The position numbers and the translations under genes are program-made. From NCBI GenBank assembly GCA_003170655.1, contig PMYY01000007.1:6380-12863 (forward strand): 6,484 nt of DNA, in the 5' to 3' direction. The notes beneath the pieces were generated by a model, which was given only the letters and a program-made list of their open reading frames with translations, made no database searches and had not been told where the DNA came from. This document shows, piece by piece, positions 1 through 5,034 of this stretch. Within the stretch, counting starts at the first letter, position 1; every line of letters starts with the position of its first letter. This stretch comes from Nitrospiraceae bacterium. Lineage in GTDB: Bacteria > Nitrospirota > Thermodesulfovibrionia > Thermodesulfovibrionales > Dissulfurispiraceae.

Positions 1-280
1 AGCTAATCTGTTCTCAACCCTCCACTACATTGCCATTGCTTTGCTACAATGCCGTCCCGGAAATGACTTATGACAATGCGTCAACTTTAATTTTAATACT
101 GCCCGGCAGATTACTCAATACACATTCGTGCAATTCTCTTGCCTTTTCCTGTCGATCGTCATAAGTTTTATACAATACAATGCAGGAAATTGTTACATTA
201 GTGTGAAAGACAGTAATTAGCTCGCAAGACTCAGGAGATGCCTTCGTTTTCTTTCCGCGGTTTTATCGCAGGCCTCGATT
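1..280. other. AT-rich non-coding stretch, no gene recognised
   Basis: I find no convincing coding region here; stops interrupt all frames frequently. It lies downstream of the minus-strand Rossmann oxidoreductase and so should hold that operon's end, but I see no strong GC-rich stem followed by a T-run on the minus strand. A perfect 9-bp inverted repeat (ACTTATGAC at 66-74 and GTCATAAG(T) at 158-166) has an 83-bp spacer and may be chance. A -10-like TATACAAT at 169-176 lacks a good -35 at the right distance. The stretch could be the upstream region of a gene beyond the left edge. Confidence 0.5.
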
Positions 281-862
281 TCAGTGCACAAGCTTAAAGC
301 CAATCTCAGTGCCCATTTTGAGCGTGTAGCCAAGCTGAATGTTGAAGTACCCGAGAGTCTCCATCCATCGCGCGTTCTTCAGGGGGCCAGCATCTACAGG
401 GTCAAAACCGATATCCCTTCCCGCAGACAACACCAGATTCTTTGCTGTTCCATCGTCTCCAGCAACAAACAACGTGAGTTTCTCGCCTTTCACCTTACCT
501 GTGGACATGTTTTGAGCGAACATGGTGTTGAACGCCTTGACGACTTTAGCTTTCGGCACCTTCCTCTGGAGTTCTTCCGCACCGCTGGTTGTACAACCGA
601 GGGCAAGCTGGTAATCGGGTGTCAGGGCATTGGTCACATCAAGGAGAATCTTTCCGTTAATAGTATCGCCCACCTGACGTAACACATCATCAATTGCGCC
701 AAAAGGAACAGCAAGAATCAGTATTTCTCCCCAGGCGGCGGTAGTCAGCAATCCGTTAGGATCTCGTCCCGCGCTTTGCACTGTGTACCCTGTGCCCTCC
801 AGTCCGCGCCTCAGCGCAGTACCAACATTTCCACTTCCGATGATCCCAATCTTTGGTTTCAT
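281..862 (-). CDS. NADPH-dependent F420 reductase-like (COG2085-type) Rossmann oxidoreductase
   Basis: This 193-residue protein is a cytosolic NAD(P)-binding oxidoreductase. The N-terminal Rossmann nucleotide loop is G9-S-G11-N-V-G14 after a hydrophobic strand, and the second strand ends in AGRDP (31-35), where Arg33 is placed to contact the NADP 2'-phosphate. Further family marks are AVPF (51-54), DVTN (75-78), VKAFNT (108-113) and a C-terminal AGPLKNAR block (158-165) ending in an IGFKL-like tail. Length and order fit the family in which F420H2:NADP reductases and the oxidoreductase domain of STEAP proteins are grouped. The real substrate cannot be read from sequence; many bacterial members have no known cofactor F420, so a flavin, quinone or other small-molecule role is equally possible. 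The start at 862 has AAGGAG 7 bp upstream (870-875 region). It lies downstream of doxX on the same strand with a 118-bp gap, probably in one transcript. Family assignment is firm; function is inferred. Confidence 0.9.
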   Translation of the reverse strand: MKPKIGIIGSGNVGTALRRGLEGTGYTVQSAGRDPNGLLTTAAWGEILILAVPFGAIDDVLRQVGDTINGKILLDVTNALTPDYQLALGCTTSGAEELQRKVPKAKVVKAFNTMFAQNMSTGKVKGEKLTLFVAGDDGTAKNLVLSAGRDIGFDPVDAGPLKNARWMETLGYFNIQLGYTLKMGTEIGFKLVH

Positions 863-891
863 TGCGTCTCCTTTTGATACCAGAGCTTTAG

Positions 892-963
892 TTATGCCGA
901 CAACAGTACATTTAGTAGTATGCCTGGTTCCAGTTCGATTATTAATGCCTGTTCAGTACTCAT
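892..963 (-). CDS. possible 23-aa small protein between doxX and the oxidoreductase gene
   Basis: Reading the minus strand from 963, an ATG opens a 23-codon frame ending in TAA at 892-894. The peptide begins MSTEQALIIELEPGILL and ends LLSA. GGAG (972-975) sits 8 bp upstream of the ATG, a normal Shine-Dalgarno position, only a few bases after the doxX stop. The frame fills most of the 118-bp gap and ends 29 bp before the next gene. It could be a small protein, a leader for coupling, the remnant of a longer gene, or chance. A second ATG 4 bp upstream (967) gives only four codons. I do not recognise the sequence. Confidence 0.3.
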   Translation of the reverse strand: MSTEQALIIELEPGILLNVLLSA

Positions 964-980
964 GCATTTATCTCCGTAGA

Positions 981-1430
981 TTATCTGAGTTTGTCCGCTA
1001 TCATCTTGTCGATTGACAGCGCCCCACCGCCTCTGATCATCAGCGCGATGCCGATCGCAATAACGAGTAGGTGGTATTCAAAGCCTTCGCCCTTCTGGTT
1101 CCCGAACCAGTTCATAAAAAATCCGTTCTGCCAGTGCACCATCGTCACGGCGACGATCATGTTCACGGTAATTCCGAACGCTGCCACGCGGGTCAGCAGG
1201 CCCGTTAATAACCCCAACGAACCTAACCCCTCGGCCATGATCGCAAGAAACGCAAATAGGGTTGGAATACCCATGTTTGTCGTGAACATGTGCATGGTCC
1301 CAGAGAACCAGAGCCCTCCATACCAGCCCAAAAGCTTTTGCATGCCATGTGGGAAAAACACAACACCCAGAATGATTCTGAGGATCAGAGCCGCCCTGTC
1401 ATTGCCAGTCTGAAACAATATTTTGATCAT
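981..1430 (-). CDS. DoxX family membrane protein
   Basis: This 149-residue integral membrane protein matches the DoxX family. It has four hydrophobic segments at about residues 13-33, 53-78, 82-100 and 117-135. Family marks are FPHGMQKLLG (26-35), the AEGLGSLGLLTGLLTR stretch in helix 2 (66-81), His-Trp followed by NGFF after helix 3, and EYHLL at the start of helix 4, ending GGGALSIDK. DoxX proteins include the small subunit of archaeal thiosulfate:quinone oxidoreductase and Bacillus CatD; most bacterial members are linked to redox or electrophile stress without a known reaction. The start at 1430 has AAGGAG (1440-1445) 9 bp upstream. It is divergent from the HxlR regulator and followed by the Rossmann oxidoreductase, so it is a likely target of that regulator. 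Membrane topology and family are clear; biochemical role is not. Confidence 0.93.
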   Translation of the reverse strand: MIKILFQTGNDRAALILRIILGVVFFPHGMQKLLGWYGGLWFSGTMHMFTTNMGIPTLFAFLAIMAEGLGSLGLLTGLLTRVAAFGITVNMIVAVTMVHWQNGFFMNWFGNQKGEGFEYHLLVIAIGIALMIRGGGALSIDKMIADKLR

Positions 1431-1490
1431 TAAAACATTCTCCTTGCCGCATTTTGAGAGGTATCATGAGGATGCCGGGGATATGCATAC

Positions 1491-1540
1491 TTAAAACTAA
1501 AACCTGTTGTTCTCTTGATTTCACCACCGAATAGTTTTAA
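1491..1540. repeat. 9-bp inverted repeat in the doxX leader
   Basis: TTAAAACTA (1491-1499) and TAGTTTTAA (1532-1540) are perfect reverse complements, 32 bp apart. The right arm overlaps two bases of the proposed doxX -10 box (1539-1544) and the left arm lies in the leader. It could be a split binding site or a transcript hairpin, but both arms are AT-rich and chance is possible. Confidence 0.4.
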
Positions 1541-1567
1541 TATAACGCTGTTACATTCTATTTGCAA
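1539..1567 (-). promoter_or_regulatory. sigma70-like promoter for doxX
   Basis: On the minus strand, TTGCAA (1562-1567) and TATATT (1539-1544) stand 17 bp apart, close to the TTGACA/TATAAT consensus with optimal spacing. The expected start of transcription is near 1532, giving a leader of about 100 bases before the doxX ATG. The -35 hexamer is itself palindromic, but I see no good plus-strand -10 to pair with it for the regulator gene. Called from pattern only. Confidence 0.55.
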
Positions 1568-1587
1568 GTAGGCACCATATTGTAATG

Positions 1588-1606
1588 TACTTACCAATAA
1601 GTAAGT
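1588..1606. promoter_or_regulatory. putative HxlR operator, ACTTAC-N6-GTAAGT
   Basis: ACTTAC (1589-1594) and GTAAGT (1601-1606) form a perfect inverted repeat with a 6-bp spacer; a shifted version TACTTA/TAAGTA (1588-1593, 1598-1603) is also perfect. It lies about 20 bp upstream of the doxX -35 and 32 bp before the regulator start, in the shared divergent region. HxlR proteins bind as dimers to short inverted repeats near their own genes, and the half-site recalls those described for the Bacillus YodB/CatR group as I remember them. Autoregulation plus control of doxX is the inference. Confidence 0.55.
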
Positions 1607-1624
1607 GATGAGTGCCACGCCGAA

Positions 1625-1632
1625 AGAGGAGG
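1625..1632 (+). promoter_or_regulatory. ribosome binding site that decides the hxlR start
   Basis: AGAGGAGG stands 5 bp before the ATG at 1638. The in-frame GTG at 1605 and ATG at 1608 have no such site, and a start at 1605 would overlap the putative operator. This supports 1638 as the true start. Confidence 0.75.
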
Positions 1633-1637
1633 CATAT

Positions 1638-2009
1638 ATGAGAACTGAAGATCAGGAGTGTCCGGTGGAAATAACTCTGGCGCTATTAGGTAACAAGTGG
1701 AAGGTGCTAATCCTGCGAGAGCTCTTTAAGGGTACGATGCGCTTTGGGGAATTGGCCCGCGGCATCCCCGGCGTCAGCCAGAAGATGCTGACGCAGAAAC
1801 TCCGGCAGATGGAAGGGGACAACCTCGTGAAGCGCAAGGTCTACGCAGAAGTTCCGCCCCGCGTTGAGTACTCACTTACTGAAATTGGCAGGAGCCTCAG
1901 CCCAATTCTGGATGCCATGCACAAGTGGGGTAACAGTTACAAAATGGTAACCGGGGTAAAGATCAAAGACAGAAATATTTTAGACATAACTGGGGCAAAT
2001 TATTTTTAG
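1638..2009 (+). CDS. HxlR family transcriptional regulator
   Basis: From the start at 1638 this is a 123-residue winged helix-turn-helix DNA-binding protein of the HxlR family. The N-terminus has the family pattern CPVE...LALLGNKWKVLILREL (8-28), then FGELARGIPGVSQKML (36-51), a recognition helix around 47-59 (SQKMLTQKLRQME), and a beta-wing ending in PPRVEYSLTEIG (73-84). Cys8 is the only cysteine and occupies the position used for thiol-based sensing in YodB, CatR and HypR, so sensing of quinones, aldehydes or oxidants is plausible but not shown. The protein probably acts as a dimer. It is divergent from doxX, with a candidate operator just upstream, which suggests it represses or activates doxX-oxidoreductase and itself. 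An 11-residue N-terminal extension from 1605 is possible in frame but poorly supported. Confidence 0.93.
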   Translation: MRTEDQECPVEITLALLGNKWKVLILRELFKGTMRFGELARGIPGVSQKMLTQKLRQMEGDNLVKRKVYAEVPPRVEYSLTEIGRSLSPILDAMHKWGNSYKMVTGVKIKDRNILDITGANYF

Positions 2010-2016
2010 ATATTAA

Positions 2017-2032
2017 GGTTCATTGGTTCATT
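2017..2032 (+). repeat. tandem 8-bp repeat GGTTCATT x2
   Basis: GGTTCATT occurs twice without a gap (2017-2024 and 2025-2032), right after the hxlR stop and 9 bp before the hairpin at 2041. It might be an activator half-site pair upstream of the BON gene or simple slippage. Nothing else supports a role. Confidence 0.35.
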
Positions 2033-2040
2033 CAGTAACA

Positions 2041-2060
2041 GTGCAATCTGCTCATTGCAC
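2041..2060 (+). other. perfect 7-bp hairpin upstream of the BON gene
   Basis: GTGCAAT (2041-2047), spacer CTGCTC, ATTGCAC (2054-2060) form a perfect stem-loop. It lies 31 bp after the hxlR stop and 11 bp before the BON ribosome binding site. No T-run follows, so it is not a standard intrinsic terminator. It may be a 5'-leader hairpin that protects or regulates the BON transcript, or a dimeric operator. Confidence 0.45.
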
Positions 2061-2082
2061 ACCTAAAGACAGGAGGAGAGAA

Positions 2083-2403
2083 ATGAAGAAGATTGTTCTA
2101 TTTGTTGTGTTAATGGTTTTCGGATTGGCCTTGTTTTCAGTATGCGCCAACGCCAGTATAACAGGAGAAACAGCAGGCGAGAATATTGATGACGCAACGA
2201 TGCATGCGAAAGTTAATGCGATAGTAGTTAAAGACCCGGATGCTCATTATTTGAGGATCGACGTGACGGTGACGCAAGGAGATGTTGTGCTTACAGGTTT
2301 TGTGAATAACATGCAGACCGAGGAACGGCTTGTAGCAAAAATCAGGGAAATCAAGGGTATCAAATCCGTGAAGAGCCTCTTGAAGATAGAGGAGAGAAAG
2401 TAA
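2083..2403 (+). CDS. periplasmic single-BON-domain protein
   Basis: From the ATG at 2083 this is a 106-residue exported protein. The first 24 residues are a Sec signal (MKK, then a hydrophobic core to about 20, then CANA), with likely cleavage by signal peptidase I after ANA. Cys21 does not fit a lipobox (FSVC). The rest is one BON domain, about residues 35-103: helix with DDATMHAKVNAIV, strand IDVTVTQGDVVLTGFV (59-74), helix ERLVAKIREIKG, and final strand IKSVKSLLKI. BON domains in OsmY and DolP stabilise the envelope and can bind anionic phospholipid; OsmY and DolP have two domains, this has one. AGGAGG (2071-2076) is 6 bp before the start, which favours it over an in-frame TTG at 2023. It lies between hxlR and the PLD gene on the same strand, 160 bp before the latter. 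Confidence 0.9.
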   Translation: MKKIVLFVVLMVFGLALFSVCANASITGETAGENIDDATMHAKVNAIVVKDPDAHYLRIDVTVTQGDVVLTGFVNNMQTEERLVAKIREIKGIKSVKSLLKIEERK

Positions 2404-2483
2404 GTCATTTCAGGGGAATAAAGAGAGTACACAGGACATTGAAGAAAAGAAGATTATAAGAACGATACCAAAAACTATTAGAC

Positions 2484-2564
2484 ATGAAGAAGAGGTCGAG
2501 TTTCTACTGCCGAGAGCGGGATATTTATGGTGTACAAGATTATTTCTTTGAGGAAAGCACCTAA
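2484..2564 (+). CDS. possible 26-aa upstream ORF coupled to the PLD gene
   Basis: An ATG at 2484 opens 26 codons (MKKRSSFYCRERDIYGVQDY, then FFEEST) ending in TAA at 2562-2564. The last base of this stop is the first base of the PLD start, giving TAATG, the usual form of translational coupling. The weak point is the absence of a clear ribosome binding site before 2484. It may be a leader peptide or chance; I do not recognise it. The rest of the 160-bp gap (2404-2483) shows no convincing promoter or terminator. Confidence 0.22.
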   Translation: MKKRSSFYCRERDIYGVQDYFFEEST

Positions 2565-3955
2565 TGACAATCGTTAAGCGTCACTTTTTGTCCTTACTAT
2601 CAGTTTCCATCTTGAGCCTCAGCAATGGATGCGCGACCTTGCCGAACGTCTCCGAAACGATTGATGAGGCACCAACTACTGAGAAGCCTCATCAAATCGT
2701 TTCATCCAGAGGACTGTTGTCTCCCCAGAAAAGCAAGGCCATCATGGAACGGCTGAAGAAATCGGTCGACCAGACGGACATTCTGGAACGCTTCACTGCC
2801 GTGGTAGAATCGGTCACCGAAAGCCCGCTGACGAAGGGAAACAAAGTCACTCTGATTGCAAATGGACAGGCGGCCTATGCCGCAATGTTCAAAGCAATAC
2901 AGAATGCCAAAGACCATATCAACCTTGAAACCTTTATCATTGAAGATGACGAAGTGGGACGTAAATTTGCCGATCTGCTACTGCAAAAACAGTCCGAAGG
3001 TGTACAGGTAAACCTTATTTATGACAGCATAGGCAGTTACAGCACCCCTGCTACTTTTTTTAAGCGCTTGCGGGATGGGGGAATCAAGGTAGTTGAATTC
3101 AATCCGTTAAATCCGTTCAAGGCCCACGAGCACTGGCTCCTGCCGCATCCAGACCACCGCAAGATTTTGGTCATCGACGGCAAGGTAGTCATTACAGGGG
3201 GTATCAATATAAGTTCGGTCTATTCAAGCAGACTTTCGGGAAGGAAACAAGTTGAAGGAACGCCGCTGCCCTGGCGTGACACCGACGTTCAAATTGAAGG
3301 CCCGGCTGTGGCCGAATTCCAAAAGTTCTTTTTTGACACCTGGCAGAAGCAGAAGGGACCGGAACTCACTGAAAAAAACTATTTCCCAAAACAGGAAGAA
3401 GTAGGGAACGCACTGGTTCGGGTGGTCGGCAGCACACTGGGGGAGAACAACCGGATAACTTTTATTGTGTATGCATCCGCGATCACTTTTGCAGAGCATT
3501 CGGTACATCTTACGAATGCTTATTTCGTTCCTGACGATCAGATGCTAGATGCCTTCACTGATGCTGCAAAGCGTGGCGTCGACGTAAAGATTATTGTTCC
3601 GGCAAAGACGGATTCGAACATAGCATTACACGCGCAGCGGTATAATTATTCCGAGCTTTTGAAATCAGGGGTTAATATATACGAACGCCGAAACGCCTTG
3701 CTACATGCGAAAACTGCAGTGATTGATGGAGTCTGGTCCACGGTTGGTTCAACCAATATGGACTACTGGAGCCTCCTAAGCGATGATGAGGTGAATGCGG
3801 TTATCCTTAGTCACGAATTTGCCGTCCAAATGGAGAAGATGTTTGCCGGTGACCTTGCCGAGTCCGACCAGATTCAATGGGAAGAGTGGAAAAAAAGACC
3901 TTTGTTACCAAGGATCGAGGAGTGGTTTGCACATTTGTTCGCCCACTGGTTATAG
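2564..3955 (+). CDS. phospholipase D/cardiolipin synthase-like protein, likely lipoprotein
   Basis: This 463-residue protein belongs to the phospholipase D superfamily, closest in layout to cardiolipin synthases, which transfer a phosphatidyl group between phospholipids. Both HKD motifs are intact: H198-x-K200-x4-D205 followed by GG-x-N, and H381-x-K383-x4-D388 followed by GSTN (395-398). The second half carries TNAYFVPDDQ (317-326) and RGVDVKIIVPAKTD (337-350), typical of Cls. The N-terminus has a basic start, a hydrophobic core (8-20) and SNGC at 20-23 followed by ATLP, which looks like a lipoprotein signal, although Asn at -2 is unusual; an uncleaved anchor is the alternative. Residues 24-90 are a linker, and the two transmembrane helices of ClsA are absent. 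GAGG (2550-2553) gives a site 10 bp before the start. The next gene follows after 14 bp. Substrate could be phospholipid or another phosphodiester. Confidence 0.9.
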   Translation: MTIVKRHFLSLLSVSILSLSNGCATLPNVSETIDEAPTTEKPHQIVSSRGLLSPQKSKAIMERLKKSVDQTDILERFTAVVESVTESPLTKGNKVTLIANGQAAYAAMFKAIQNAKDHINLETFIIEDDEVGRKFADLLLQKQSEGVQVNLIYDSIGSYSTPATFFKRLRDGGIKVVEFNPLNPFKAHEHWLLPHPDHRKILVIDGKVVITGGINISSVYSSRLSGRKQVEGTPLPWRDTDVQIEGPAVAEFQKFFFDTWQKQKGPELTEKNYFPKQEEVGNALVRVVGSTLGENNRITFIVYASAITFAEHSVHLTNAYFVPDDQMLDAFTDAAKRGVDVKIIVPAKTDSNIALHAQRYNYSELLKSGVNIYERRNALLHAKTAVIDGVWSTVGSTNMDYWSLLSDDEVNAVILSHEFAVQMEKMFAGDLAESDQIQWEEWKKRPLLPRIEEWFAHLFAHWL

Positions 3956-3969
3956 GATATCGCTGAACA

Positions 3970-4773
3970 ATGTTGAATAATTTTTTCTACAGGCGATTGT
4001 CCGTGCTGGTCTCCTTCATATTATTCACCACAATCCTTTGTAGCGAACTTTCGAGCCATGCTGCTTCCGCCGGGCCGCAGCCCCCATGCGGAAGCGCAAC
4101 GTTTCCTCCATATCCCGACATACAGAAGTCACCTGCCGTAAAAGTTTGGGACAGCGCCGAATTAGGTCGCGATTGGACACCGCCGGTCTGCACCGGTTGG
4201 ACTTATTCGGGCTTTACGACGATGGTGGTGATTACTGCGCGTTTTCGCAACACCTCCGGAATCGAGGGTCTGCTCCGGCGTGTCGGGGCAATATCACAAC
4301 GCTCAGGCATTCGATATTGGTCAACCACCCACAAGCGATGGCAGACGCTTATTGTTAAAGCCTATGCTTTGTCGGAGGCGTTTGATGATCAACGTCGCAA
4401 AGACTTCTCGCCTGAAGAGATGCCGGAAGGCGCGATTCTATACTTTCAGCTGGAGGATAACCTGTCCGGTAAGGCGATTTACCGGATGCGCATTCGAAGC
4501 GCTTCACCCGGTCGACTGGTGTTCGATACCGAAAACATCAGCACAATGCGATACTTTTTAATACCTCTTTTTCGCCCGGGAGATATGCAGTCGATTTACT
4601 TCTTCGACCGAGAGTCACAAGATGTTTGGCGTTATTACGCCATCGCGCGCACAAGCAAGATCGCGAGCCTGTTAACCTTGGGAAATAATGCATCCTACAT
4701 CAACCGGGCAGTGGCTTTTTACCGATTTCTGACCGGCATACCAACTGACAAGGAGCCCCCTGCGTCGCCATAA
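3970..4773 (+). CDS. exported protein of unknown function downstream of the PLD gene
   Basis: I do not recognise this 267-residue protein. It has a Sec signal: basic RR at 8-9, hydrophobic core 11-24, and a likely signal peptidase I site near HAASA (30-34); Cys24 is not in a lipobox. The mature part starts proline-rich (PQPPC, FPPYPDI) and has two cysteines, Cys40 and Cys74, the latter in WTPPVCTGW (69-77), which could form a disulfide in the periplasm. The central region (80-225) alternates short hydrophobic strands with charged loops, consistent with a beta-rich fold, and is aromatic-rich near the end (YFFDRESQDVWRYY, 210-223). The C-terminus is a short helix-like part and a proline-rich tail. 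It starts 14 bp after the PLD stop with a modest AGGA (3955-3957 region) about 12 bp upstream, so translation probably depends on coupling to the PLD gene. A shared envelope-lipid role is inference from position only. Confidence 0.85.
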   Translation: MLNNFFYRRLSVLVSFILFTTILCSELSSHAASAGPQPPCGSATFPPYPDIQKSPAVKVWDSAELGRDWTPPVCTGWTYSGFTTMVVITARFRNTSGIEGLLRRVGAISQRSGIRYWSTTHKRWQTLIVKAYALSEAFDDQRRKDFSPEEMPEGAILYFQLEDNLSGKAIYRMRIRSASPGRLVFDTENISTMRYFLIPLFRPGDMQSIYFFDRESQDVWRYYAIARTSKIASLLTLGNNASYINRAVAFYRFLTGIPTDKEPPASP

Positions 4774-4836
4774 CTCTGGCTCCATATAAGAATATTGCTT
4801 ATAAAATCCCACAAGATTGGACGGAAAGAGGCTTCT

Positions 4837-5034
4837 ATGAGCTGGCAACCCTTTAGTCCTAATACTTTACTGGAAAAAATAAGGGAAATCCTCACCGGAA
4901 GTTCAAAACCTAATTATTTTGCCGTGGGCAGAAACTACGGAAGTTCATGCTTCGTATCGGGAGAAGTGCCGATCACCACCGATCTTGCAACCGAAGTACC
5001 GCTAAGGAAGTCGTTGATATTCTGTTCCATCTGA
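4837..5034 (+). CDS. doubtful 65-aa ORF overlapping the PBP gene antisense
   Basis: An ATG at 4837 with GGAAAGAGG (4823-4831) 5 bp upstream opens 65 codons beginning MSWQPFSPNTLLEKIREIL. The first 33 codons lie in the gap after the unknown secreted protein, the rest runs antisense over the last 100 bp of the penicillin-binding protein gene. The ribosome binding site is good and the N-terminus looks like an amphipathic helix, but the second half is the complement of a real gene. It may be a small protein, the remaining 5' end of a gene lost by rearrangement, or chance. An upstream in-frame start at 4795 lacks a site. No homology recognised. Confidence 0.25.
   Translation: MSWQPFSPNTLLEKIREILTGSSKPNYFAVGRNYGSSCFVSGEVPITTDLATEVPLRKSLIFCSI

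Noticed and set aside
66..166. 9-bp inverted repeat with 83-bp spacer near the left edge
   Set aside because: Spacer is long, there is no neighbouring gene in view to regulate, and one such match in a few hundred bases is not improbable.
251..272. CCGCGG followed by TTTT as a terminator
   Set aside because: The palindrome cannot form a stem with a loop, and the T-run is short and points away from the minus-strand gene it would have to terminate.
284..682. Long plus-strand open frame opposite the Rossmann oxidoreductase
   Set aside because: It is the complement of a gene with clear family motifs, has no ribosome binding site and no recognisable domain.
991..1413. 140-codon plus-strand open frame opposite doxX
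   Set aside because: Antisense shadow of a clear DoxX gene; composition is an artefact of the complementary hydrophobic codons.
1605..1637. Upstream GTG/ATG starts for hxlR
   Set aside because: No ribosome binding site, overlap with the putative operator, and the strong AGAGGAGG points to 1638.
2023..2082. TTG start giving a 126-aa BON protein
   Set aside because: It would place 20 polar residues before a normal signal peptide and run through the hairpin; AGGAGG at 2071 supports 2083.
2128..2148. Lipobox in the BON protein (FSVC)
   Set aside because: Phe at -3 and Val at -1 do not fit the consensus, while ANA just after is a good signal peptidase I site.
4785..4803. TATAAG/CTTATA inverted repeat as a bidirectional terminator between the convergent genes
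   Set aside because: Only six AT-rich pairs with a 7-base loop and no T-run; too weak to call a terminator.
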